This document shows positions 1-7,704 of a stretch of DNA of 64,000 nucleotides, piece by piece. Position 1 is the first letter of the stretch. Every line of letters starts with the position of its first letter. The notes below the pieces were generated by a model that was not told the DNA's origin, searched no databases, and saw only the letters and a list, made by a program, of their open reading frames with translations. A program made the translations under genes and the position numbers. Source of the stretch: Undibacterium cyanobacteriorum (GTDB taxonomy: Bacteria; Pseudomonadota; Gammaproteobacteria; Burkholderiales; Burkholderiaceae_D); NCBI RefSeq assembly GCF_031326225.1, contig NZ_CP133720.1, positions 496,001 to 560,000 of the forward strand, written 5' to 3'.

Positions 1-982
1 GCAGATCCCTAATGTCATACGTCGACAAGTGCGCCAATCGAGCTTTTTATCACGCGCTTACGGAAAAGTCGCCCCCTTGCTGGCGAACATGAGTTTGCGT
101 AGTCAACGTGACGCCGTTTTTCATGGCCCTAATTATTTTGTGCCGAGTTCAGGTTTGCCGAGCTTGGTGACGGTTCATGATCTATCCATGTATCGTTTTC
201 CACAGTGGCATCCCAAGGCGAGGATAGAGCGCATCTTGGAATCTCTGCCGCAGTCCATCGAACGATCGCAACTGGTGTTGACTGACTCTGAGGCGATTCG
301 ACTCGAAGTGATTGAGCAATTTGGATTGCAAGCAGAAAAAGTTAGAACGATACTGCTTGGTGTTGATCAGATTTATCATCCGCGTAGCGAAGAAGAAGTG
401 CGTCCTGTACTCGAGAAGTTTGGCTTGCGTTACAACGCCTATTCATTCTTTGTGTCGACCATCGAGCCCCGTAAAAACCTGCGAAACTTGATTGCTGCTT
501 ACAAATTATTGCCGCTTGATGTGCGTCGACAATATCCTTTGGTTTTAGCTGGTGGTCGTGGTTGGGAAAGTGACGATATCCATGCCGATATCGTTGCCGC
601 TCAAAATGAGTCATGGCTGAAGTATTTGGGTTTTGTCGAGCAGCATGAAATGCCAGCGCTTTATGCTGGCTGTCGATTATTTACTTATCCTTCGTGGTAC
701 GAAGGTTTTGGCTTGCCGATTGCGGAGGCAATGGCAAGTGGCGTTCCCGTTGTGACATCAAACAATTCTTCCATGCCAGAGGTGGCTGGAGGTGCTGCTT
801 TACTGGTGGAGCCTGGCGATGTTGAACAGATCTCGGCGGCCATACACAAAGGCCTCGAAGACCATCAATGGCGTTTGGAAGCCATTGCAAAAGGGCGCAC
901 ACGCGCCGCTCAATTGACGTGGGATAGCTGTGTAGCAAACACAGTGGAAGCCTACAAGTATGTCCACCAAATGAGTCAGTGA
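1..982 (+). CDS. GT4-type glycosyltransferase (5' end outside window)
   Basis: This is a GT-B fold glycosyltransferase that transfers a sugar from an activated donor during surface-polysaccharide assembly in the cytoplasm. The reading frame is open back to base 2, and the first start-like codon in frame is a GTG at 29. The N-terminus (probably some tens of residues) therefore lies upstream of the window. The C-terminal donor-binding half is clear: EPRKNLRNLI near residue 148 (counting from the GTG), then YEGFGLPIAEAM near 224 with the E-x7-E pattern, then the GVPVV loop. The next glycosyltransferase starts 9 bp downstream, so they are co-transcribed. With wzm, wzt and manC nearby, it resembles the WbpY-type enzymes of mannan/rhamnan O-chains. 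The sugar is not determined. Confidence 0.85.
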   Translation, partial: QIPNVIRRQVRQSSFLSRAYGKVAPLLANMSLRSQRDAVFHGPNYFVPSSGLPSLVTVHDLSMYRFPQWHPKARIERILESLPQSIERSQLVLTDSEAIRLEVIEQFGLQAEKVRTILLGVDQIYHPRSEEEVRPVLEKFGLRYNAYSFFVSTIEPRKNLRNLIAAYKLLPLDVRRQYPLVLAGGRGWESDDIHADIVAAQNESWLKYLGFVEQHEMPALYAGCRLFTYPSWYEGFGLPIAEAMASGVPVVTSNNSSMPEVAGGAALLVEPGDVEQISAAIHKGLEDHQWRLEAIAKGRTRAAQLTWDSCVANTVEAYKYVHQMSQ

Positions 983-991
983 GCTGGTTCT

Positions 992-2101
992 ATGAAGGTT
1001 CTGCACTTTTACCGAACTTACTACCCCGACACGTTTGGCGGGGTTGAACAAGTCATTCGTCAAATGGTGGCGGGGTCTGCGCGCCTTGGCATGGATGCAG
1101 AGGTTCTGACGCTAACGCGTGATGTCAACAATCTAGAGATCGAGTACGAAGGCCGTCCAATTCATCGCGCGCCGCTCAACTTCGAGATCGCTTCGACGGG
1201 CTTTTCTTTGGCAGCACTGTCTCGCTTCAAAGAGCTCGCCCAGCAAGCCGACGTCATTCATTATCATTTCCCATGGCCATTTATGGATATGGCGCATTTC
1301 TTGTGCGGCGTAAAGAAACCCAGCGTCGTCACCTATCACTCTGATATCGTGCGCCAGAAGCATTTACTGAAGCTGTATCAGCCTCTGCAGAACGCTTTCT
1401 TAAATAGCGTTGATAAGATTATCGCGACCTCGCCAAACTATCTGGCAACCAGCCCTACTTTGGAAAAGTTTAAAGATAAAACCGAGATCATCACCTATGG
1501 CTTGGAGCGGGGGATTTATCCTCAAGCAAATGCAGATGATCTCGAAAAATGGCGTACTCGCTTTCCGCAGCCATTCTTCCTGTTCGTTGGTATGCTGCGC
1601 TACTACAAAGGCTTGCATGTCTTACTTGATGCGGTGGCGGGTACCGATATTCCGGTGGTGATTTTAGGTGATGGCCCAGTTGAACAAGAATTGGTGGCGC
1701 AAGCACAGCGTTTGCAATTGAAAAACGTACACTTTCTGGGCGCACTTCCAGAAGCAGATAAAGTCGCTTTGCTAAATCTGTGTTTTGCCCTAGCTTTCCC
1801 CTCGCATTTGCGATCTGAAGCTTTCGGTATTACCTTGTTAGAAGCAGCGATGTTTGGGAAACCAATGATTTCCTGTGAGATCGGAACAGGAACTTCCTAT
1901 GTAAATCTGCATCAGTATACGGGCTTAGTGGTGCCGCCAAATCAACCCGAGGCATTCCGTGATGCTATGCAAACCTTACTCGACAATCCGGGGCTAGCGC
2001 ACACGATGGGGCGTAACGCTGCCGATCGTTATCTTGAACTTTTCACAGCCGATCGTATGGCGCTGAAATATCAAGCGCTCTATCAATCTTTGCAGCGCTA
2101 G
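992..2101 (+). CDS. GT4-type glycosyltransferase (WbpZ-like)
   Basis: A 369-residue GT-B glycosyltransferase, full length for the family. The N-terminus reads MKVLHFYRTYYPDTFGGVEQ, which is the acceptor-side Rossmann start with the GGVE motif. The C-terminal half has FVGMLRYYKGL and then SEAFGITLLEAAMFGKP near residues 275-290, giving the E-x7-E donor-binding signature. It starts 9 bp after the preceding glycosyltransferase and converges on wzt, leaving a 66-bp gap without a clear terminator. Pairing with wzm/wzt and manC suggests it extends or initiates a mannose- or rhamnose-containing O-chain. Linkage and donor are inference only. Confidence 0.87.
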   Translation: MKVLHFYRTYYPDTFGGVEQVIRQMVAGSARLGMDAEVLTLTRDVNNLEIEYEGRPIHRAPLNFEIASTGFSLAALSRFKELAQQADVIHYHFPWPFMDMAHFLCGVKKPSVVTYHSDIVRQKHLLKLYQPLQNAFLNSVDKIIATSPNYLATSPTLEKFKDKTEIITYGLERGIYPQANADDLEKWRTRFPQPFFLFVGMLRYYKGLHVLLDAVAGTDIPVVILGDGPVEQELVAQAQRLQLKNVHFLGALPEADKVALLNLCFALAFPSHLRSEAFGITLLEAAMFGKPMISCEIGTGTSYVNLHQYTGLVVPPNQPEAFRDAMQTLLDNPGLAHTMGRNAADRYLELFTADRMALKYQALYQSLQR

Positions 2102-2167
2102 TCATTTCGATTGATCTCTTGGTGGCCGAATCGACGGTGATCAGGTCACGAGTTTCGACTCATCAAT

Positions 2168-3451
2168 TTAGTCGGTTTGTGAAGTCTTTTGTACTTGGAA
2201 AGACTGTGGCAACCATTGGCTGCCGATGAACACGGGCTTGTCGGTGTTGATGACATCAAACACAAGTAAGTTATCAGACCATTCGAAGTTTTGTTCGAGG
2301 TGTGATTCACCGCGAGTGAGTGCGGTTGTGACGGAGTACGAACCCGGGCCAAAACGGCATTCAAGTGGGAGAACGTAACGCAAGCAATCGCCTTTTTTGA
2401 GATTGCGTTGGATCGCGTTCGTGTAGAAAGTATTTGAGCCCCAGATGATCGCCCCTTGCTTGTCGCGAATCATCATCCCCAATACGAGTTCTGGGATATC
2501 GTCATTGATTTGCACTTCACACACGAGCTCGAGTGCTTGTCCCACTTGAGTTGTCGCGACTTCGTTTTTCGTGACACTGTCTTGCATTACTAAACGACTG
2601 ACGACAGCTGTGCCAGAACCAGAACGGGTCTTTAGCCAACCTTGCTTGTCGCGGCTTTGTTCGATCGTGAGCTTTTCGTTTTCTTTGGCGGCGATCATGG
2701 CGTTATAGAAATCGACCACTTCGTCCGGTGGGCCTTGCTTAATCACTCGACCTTTGTCGATCAAAATCACTTGATCACAAATCGCTCGTACATCACTCAT
2801 GCCATGCGTCACTAAGATGATAGAGGTGCCTTGTTCTTTGAACTTTTTAATGCGATCAAAACTGCGATGTTGAAAATAGCTATCTCCAACTGATAGGATC
2901 TCATCAACAATCAGCACATCGGGTCGCACCGCGGTCGCCACGGCGAAAGCAAGGCGCGCTTGCATGCCACTTGAATAAACACGTAATGGCATTTCAAAGA
3001 AATCACCGATTTCTGCGAAGGCTTCGATTTCAGGCATGAGTTGCTCGAGCTGAGTTTGACTCAACCCCATCAAACCCCCCGCCATGTAAGCGTTTTGCCG
3101 GCCTGTGAATTCTGGATTAAAACCTAAACCCAATTCCAACATGGCGCTCACGCTGCCACTTACAGCAATGTGACCAACGGTAGGTCGCACCGTGCCGGTA
3201 ATCATTTTGAGCAACGTACTTTTGCCGGCACCATTCTGCCCAATTATGGCTACCGCTTCGCCACTAGCGACGCTAAAACTGATGTCTTTATTGGCCCAAT
3301 ATTCGCTCTTAGTTTTCTTTGATACGCCGGTCCAATGCAGTAAGCGAGAAATGCTCGAATCGAACTTGGCATAGCATTTACCAACGCCATCAACTTGAAG
3401 GATGGTACGAGTTTGCGTATTTGATTGTCTCGATTGACTCGATTGATTCAT
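2168..3451 (-). CDS. wzt: Wzt, ATP-binding subunit of polysaccharide ABC exporter with C-terminal carbohydrate-binding domain
   Basis: This is the ATPase that, with Wzm, flips a completed undecaprenyl-PP-linked polysaccharide across the inner membrane. The 427 residues divide into an N-terminal nucleotide-binding domain and a C-terminal extension. The nucleotide-binding domain shows Walker A GQNGAGKS at 71-78, signature YSSGMQ at 159-164, Walker B VLIVDE at 179-184 and switch His at about 216. The extension (about 265-427) is rich in beta-strand and matches the Wzt-C type. In E. coli O8/O9a that domain recognises the capped non-reducing end of the glycan before export. Its presence argues for a chain-terminating modification; the methyltransferase at 6217 is a candidate. 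The ATG overlaps the wzm stop as ATGA. Confidence 0.95.
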   Translation of the reverse strand: MNQSSQSRQSNTQTRTILQVDGVGKCYAKFDSSISRLLHWTGVSKKTKSEYWANKDISFSVASGEAVAIIGQNGAGKSTLLKMITGTVRPTVGHIAVSGSVSAMLELGLGFNPEFTGRQNAYMAGGLMGLSQTQLEQLMPEIEAFAEIGDFFEMPLRVYSSGMQARLAFAVATAVRPDVLIVDEILSVGDSYFQHRSFDRIKKFKEQGTSIILVTHGMSDVRAICDQVILIDKGRVIKQGPPDEVVDFYNAMIAAKENEKLTIEQSRDKQGWLKTRSGSGTAVVSRLVMQDSVTKNEVATTQVGQALELVCEVQINDDIPELVLGMMIRDKQGAIIWGSNTFYTNAIQRNLKKGDCLRYVLPLECRFGPGSYSVTTALTRGESHLEQNFEWSDNLLVFDVINTDKPVFIGSQWLPQSFQVQKTSQTD

Positions 3452-4242
3452 AAGGCATCCACCAAGTCGGCGCTAGCGCGACGGAAAATCCAAAACGAGA
3501 AAACAAATAAGGCGACTGCGCAGACCAGTGAGGTATGTAAAGAACTCCACTGTGGGAAACTGCCATGTAATAAGGCATTTTGGTAGATGGCGACCAAACC
3601 TGCCATAGGGTTTGCATCGGCAAGGAAACGAAACTGTGGCGGTAGGCTAGCTGCGGTGTACACTACAGGCGTGAGCCAAAACCATAATTGCATAATGATT
3701 CCCATCACTTGTCCGACGTCACGGGAAAACACATTGAGTAAGCCAAGTACGATGCCGAGCCCAAAGGCAAAAAGAATGATCAGTAAGGTTCCGGGAATAA
3801 TCGCCAGCCAAGACCATTGTGGATAGTGTCCAAAAAATGCGAATACAACCAGCATCGCTACAAGTAACAAGAGGTGATTGAGGAGGGCACTACCACCAAC
3901 AATGACTGGCAAGCACAAGCGAGGGAAGGCAATTTTCTTGAGGGTATTGGCGTAATCAATAAAGACAGTCGTACAGCGATTCACAATCTCAGAAAATAAG
4001 CCCCATGCTGCGGTGCCAGCCATCAAATAAATCGGATAGTCGGATTTGTTGGTGCTGTTGGGTAAGCGAGCGCCGAGAAACTCGGACAGAACGATCGCCA
4101 GAATGGTCGCTTGCGCTAATGGATTGAGGATCATCCACATCGCCCCGAGTTTGCTGCGCGCAAAACGTCCTCGAAATTCCGCTTGGATCGAGGAGGAGAT
4201 GAAATGACGGAAACGCCACAATGAGAGAAACAGAGCTTTCAA
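3448..4242 (-). CDS. wzm: Wzm, permease subunit of polysaccharide ABC exporter
   Basis: This is an ABC-2 type inner-membrane permease, the partner of Wzt. The typical Wzm opening SLWRFRHFISSSIQAEFRGR and SKLGAMWMILNPLAQ is followed by about six hydrophobic segments. The frame stays open upstream into manC, with ATGs at 4311 and further out. I choose the TTG at 4242 because it gives 264 residues, the usual Wzm length, leaves manC intact (its stop lies at 4262-4264) and has GGTGGATC just upstream. An ATG start at 4311 would overlap manC by 50 bp and add a 23-residue tail not typical of the family. It is part of a manC-wzm-wzt operon, with a 4-bp overlap to wzt. Confidence 0.9.
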   Translation of the reverse strand: MKALFLSLWRFRHFISSSIQAEFRGRFARSKLGAMWMILNPLAQATILAIVLSEFLGARLPNSTNKSDYPIYLMAGTAAWGLFSEIVNRCTTVFIDYANTLKKIAFPRLCLPVIVGGSALLNHLLLLVAMLVVFAFFGHYPQWSWLAIIPGTLLIILFAFGLGIVLGLLNVFSRDVGQVMGIIMQLWFWLTPVVYTAASLPPQFRFLADANPMAGLVAIYQNALLHGSFPQWSSLHTSLVCAVALFVFSFWIFRRASADLVDAL

Positions 4243-4261
4243 ACTTGATCCACCATTAGGT

Positions 4262-5764
4262 TTAAGCGAGTTTGCGCTGATCGCTTGGATCCGCCGCAGA
4301 GGATTCACCATTTTCCTCATGGCGGCCATAAATATCGCCGAAGCGCACGATGTCGTCTTCACCGAGGTAGGTGCCGGATTGCACTTCGATGACTTCGAGA
4401 TCGGTGTCACCCGGATTTTCCAAGCGGTGTTTCGCACCGATCGGTATGTAGGTCGACTCATTTGCCTTGAGTGTCATGACTTCGTCGTTGCGTGTGACTC
4501 GCGCCGTACCAGTAACGACGATCCAATGCTCAGCACGATGTTGATGCATTTGCATAGAGAGACTACCACCAGGCTTCACCACAATGCGTTTGACTTGGAA
4601 GTGCTCACCGCGATCTACAGAGTCGTAATGGCCCCATGGACGATAGACTTTGCGGTGGTTATCGGTCTGGGCGTAATTCTGCTCTTTCAAGCGCGTGATA
4701 ATCCGTTTGATATTGCTGGTATTGGCTTTATTGGTGACCAACACCGCGTCAGGTGTTTCAACCACGATCACATCGTCTAAACCTAAACAGGCAACTAAGC
4801 GGCTATCAGAGATCAATAGGCTATTGCGTGTATCTTCCGCCAGAATGTCACCACGTTTTGAATTGCCGTGCTGATCTTTTTCGGAAACTTCCCAGACGGC
4901 GTCCCATGCACCTACATCAGACCAGCCAGCATCGAACGGCACCACGCAGGCCCCGATCTGCAATTCTGGCGTGGTCGATAATTTTTCCATGACCGCGTAG
5001 TCAATCGAGTCAGAAGGGCAAGCACTGAAGTGCTGCTTGCTGATACGAACGAAATCGATGTCAATATTGGCATTCGCGTAAGCTGCTTCACAGGCAATAA
5101 ACATCGCAGGATTGAAATGGCGAATCGCTTTCAACCAAATGCTAGCGCGCATCATGAAGATGCCACTATTCCAAACGTACTTGCCGCTGTCCACATATGA
5201 CTGCGCCACTTCAACATTCGGTTTTTCAACGAAATTTCTTAATTGGACTGCACTGCTGCCTTCTAATGTCTCACCAATTTCAATGTAACCATAGCCCGTG
5301 TTTGGATGGTTTGGCACGATGCCGAAAGTGACCATTGCACCCTGAATCGCTTGGGGCAGTCCGGCGGCAACTGCTTCATGAAATTTCTTGGTATCGGCGA
5401 TATTGTGATCGGCCGGCATGATCAAGAGGACGCTGTCTTCGTTCTTATCGAGTGCTGCAATGGCTGCTAAGGTCACAGCGGGTGCGGTATTACGTCCGAT
5501 GGGTTCCAGCAAGAGCGTACAATTTTCAAACCCAACCGTTTGCAATTGCTCTGCGGTAATGAAGCGATACTCCTCATTACAGACGACGATAAGCTTGTCG
5601 CTAACGGCAACTTCACCGTGAAAGCTACGCACGCGGGAAGCGGTCGCCTGCAGCATCGTTTCGCCATTAAATAATGACAAGAGTTGCTTAGGATGTTTTT
5701 CGCGTGAGAGTGGCCATAAGCGAGTGCCGGAGCCACCAGAGAGAATGACGGGTTGAAGTAACAT
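4262..5764 (-). CDS. manC: Mannose-1-phosphate guanylyltransferase / mannose-6-phosphate isomerase
   Basis: This is a bifunctional cytoplasmic enzyme of 500 residues that makes GDP-mannose from fructose-6-P and mannose-1-P in the ManC/AlgA/XanB family (type II PMI). The N-terminal nucleotidyltransferase begins MLLQPVILSGGSGTRLWPLS with the GGSGTRLWP pyrophosphorylase loop and KHPKQ. FVEKPN is near 185 and the PMI-type cupin is near 375-480 (YRPWGHYDSVDRG, then HQHRAEHWIVV with metal-binding His). It is first in the manC-wzm-wzt operon. GDP-mannose (or GDP-rhamnose derived from it) is therefore the likely sugar supply for the nearby glycosyltransferases. No rmd or gmd gene is inside the window. 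Confidence 0.95.
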   Translation of the reverse strand: MLLQPVILSGGSGTRLWPLSREKHPKQLLSLFNGETMLQATASRVRSFHGEVAVSDKLIVVCNEEYRFITAEQLQTVGFENCTLLLEPIGRNTAPAVTLAAIAALDKNEDSVLLIMPADHNIADTKKFHEAVAAGLPQAIQGAMVTFGIVPNHPNTGYGYIEIGETLEGSSAVQLRNFVEKPNVEVAQSYVDSGKYVWNSGIFMMRASIWLKAIRHFNPAMFIACEAAYANANIDIDFVRISKQHFSACPSDSIDYAVMEKLSTTPELQIGACVVPFDAGWSDVGAWDAVWEVSEKDQHGNSKRGDILAEDTRNSLLISDSRLVACLGLDDVIVVETPDAVLVTNKANTSNIKRIITRLKEQNYAQTDNHRKVYRPWGHYDSVDRGEHFQVKRIVVKPGGSLSMQMHQHRAEHWIVVTGTARVTRNDEVMTLKANESTYIPIGAKHRLENPGDTDLEVIEVQSGTYLGEDDIVRFGDIYGRHEENGESSAADPSDQRKLA

Positions 5765-6216
5765 GATGCCTTTCGTGCAGAACGAGTGCCCTTAGCGCTT
5801 GAATTGGCTCTGGCAATGCTCTCTTAAATCAAATTTACTAAGACCTTACCATGGACTTGTCGAGGTAAGTTGTAAAAGCCAGTATTGTACAGTGAGAGTG
5901 CCCTAGCGGGACTGTTACATTGTATAAGGTTTGTAATCAAATGATAAAGTTTCTCAGGCAAGGTGAGCTTAAGCACTGACATCCTTTATACTGCGAATCT
6001 TGGTTTATTCAGCGAATCTGAGGGGTATAAAACGACCCAAGGCGAAATCCGGGTGGTTGAACGACATATTGCTCCAAGGATGATGCAAATACTTTACTCT
6101 CCTTATTCGATAGAGGTGATGGTCGTGTCACCGGCGAACTTGAAGAGATTGGCTTAACCAAGAGTTAAGTCGAAAAATTAAGCCTGCTGAACGCTGAAAC
6201 AAAAGAGATGAGATAA
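5765..6216. promoter_or_regulatory. Divergent intergenic region manC / methyltransferase
   Basis: This 452-bp region separates manC (minus) from the methyltransferase gene (plus), so it must hold two promoters. No convincing gene is present; a 64-codon open frame at 5963-6157 has no recognisable protein features and no clear ribosome-binding site. An imperfect inverted repeat lies at 5886-5919: TGTACAGT on the left and ACTGTTACA on the right, with a GC-rich centre. It could be an operator or a hairpin. I see no TGTGA-N6-TCACA site here, unlike the secretion genes. Confidence 0.5.
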
Positions 6217-7698
6217 ATGACTGAGCAAAACCTAAGCGATAAATTATTGCGAGACGCGAGTCAGAGCGTGTTGAACAATTTGGGCAGGGCGAAAAAGCAA
6301 GCGAATGAAGCGGCGAATGTGGATCGTATTCTAAATCCGATTGAGAACTCGGCCAGTATTCGCCGAGCCTTTCAAGCGCCAGCAGAGAAGCCATTTTACC
6401 CTTGGCATCCGGACCTCAGTACACCAGAACAGACGATTTATCGCAGTCGTTGGCAACGTGTGCGAGAAGCTTTTACTGCGCCCAATTTGAGCGTTTCTGA
6501 ACGCTTACGTTTGCTGCCCTTTTTAGGTTACTTCTCATCGGTGTTGGGCGCAATCAAGCGGCTACCATTGATGCAAATTCAAATTGAGTTGCAGCAAAAA
6601 CAGTTGGATGCTGCCAAACAAAAGATTCAACAAACGCGGGAGCAAGTTGAAGTCTTGAATCGTTTATTGAATGATAGGACGAATGAAGTCCTCCATGAAA
6701 TACAACTTCATTTGAGCACGCAAACTGAAATCATCGAACGTAATTTTAGCTTGCATGATCAACGACTAGCCGACCTTGAGGCGCTCAAAATAAGAGAGCG
6801 ATTGCGCACAATAGAGTTGCTTGATTCAGGAACGCGCTTGATGCGTTTGGAGCAAATTGAAGCGGATTTGAAGTTGAAGCAGTTCGCACGTTTATTGCAG
6901 GTGTCCGAGCAGGAAAATGCAAAATTGCGCAAGGATCTGCATGAAGTCCTCGCCGCGAGATCAAGCGGCACAGATCAAGTTGGCGGTGCAGGCGTCGAGG
7001 TGTCACCGGCAGCGCATCAGGTCAACGCGCATGGGCAAATTTTAGTTGATCGCTTCTTCCGTGATTTCGAAGATCAATTTAGAGGAACGCGTGAAGCAAT
7101 CAAGCAGCGCCTCGAAGTGTATCTGCCCTACTTTGATGCGGCTCACTATGATAAGCAGTCGCTCGTTATTGATATCGGTTGTGGACGCGGTGAATGGATT
7201 GAGTTGCTCGCACAGCACCAAATCTCCGCACTTGGCCTTGATCTCAACATCGAAAAAGTACAAGTGTGTATAGGCAAGGGCTTGGCGGCGCGAGTTGATG
7301 ATGGCGTAAAATTCTTGTCTTCACAAGACGAAAATAGCCTAGGCGCAGTGACCGGATTCCACCTTATTGAGCACCTCAATTTTGCAGATCTCTTGCTCTT
7401 GTTTGAGGCCGCTTATCGTGCTTTAAAACCAGGCGGCTTGATCATATTCGAAACGCCTAATCCTGAAAATGTTTTGGTGGGCTCTTGCAATTTCTATTTT
7501 GATCCAAGCCACCAACATCCTATCGTCCCAGCTGTGGCGCAATTTATTGCTCAACAGAGTGGTTTTGCCAGCGCGGAAATTGTACGTTTGCATCCTTACC
7601 CTGATGATCATTTGGCACAAGGATCGAGTGATGCCGATCGACTCATCAATCGCTATTTCTTCGGCGCTCAAGATTTTGCGCTCGTGGCTCGAAAGTAA
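6217..7698 (+). CDS. Coiled-coil SAM-dependent methyltransferase (candidate polysaccharide chain terminator)
   Basis: A 493-residue protein with an N-terminal region of about 110 residues (FYPWHPDLSTPEQTIYRSRW) and a long Gln/Glu/Leu-rich coiled coil at about 115-245. A class I methyltransferase domain follows from about 300: motif I VIDIGCGRGEW near 317-327, then LGLDLN, GFHLIEHL, LKPGGLIIFETPNPEN near 405. Catalysis would be methyl transfer from SAM to an unknown acceptor. The following giant glycosyltransferase starts 6 bp later, so they form an operon. By analogy with WbdD of E. coli O9a, where methylation caps the glycan and a coiled coil sets its length, it may cap the Wzm/Wzt-exported chain. 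No kinase domain is visible, and here the coiled coil precedes the methyltransferase. The role is inferred. Confidence 0.85.
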   Translation: MTEQNLSDKLLRDASQSVLNNLGRAKKQANEAANVDRILNPIENSASIRRAFQAPAEKPFYPWHPDLSTPEQTIYRSRWQRVREAFTAPNLSVSERLRLLPFLGYFSSVLGAIKRLPLMQIQIELQQKQLDAAKQKIQQTREQVEVLNRLLNDRTNEVLHEIQLHLSTQTEIIERNFSLHDQRLADLEALKIRERLRTIELLDSGTRLMRLEQIEADLKLKQFARLLQVSEQENAKLRKDLHEVLAARSSGTDQVGGAGVEVSPAAHQVNAHGQILVDRFFRDFEDQFRGTREAIKQRLEVYLPYFDAAHYDKQSLVIDIGCGRGEWIELLAQHQISALGLDLNIEKVQVCIGKGLAARVDDGVKFLSSQDENSLGAVTGFHLIEHLNFADLLLLFEAAYRALKPGGLIIFETPNPENVLVGSCNFYFDPSHQHPIVPAVAQFIAQQSGFASAEIVRLHPYPDDHLAQGSSDADRLINRYFFGAQDFALVARK

Positions 7699-7704
7699 GA
7701 CCGC

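Noticed and set aside
5963..6157. 64-codon open frame between manC and the methyltransferase
   Set aside because: It has no ribosome-binding site and no recognisable composition or domain, and it lies in the expected promoter region.
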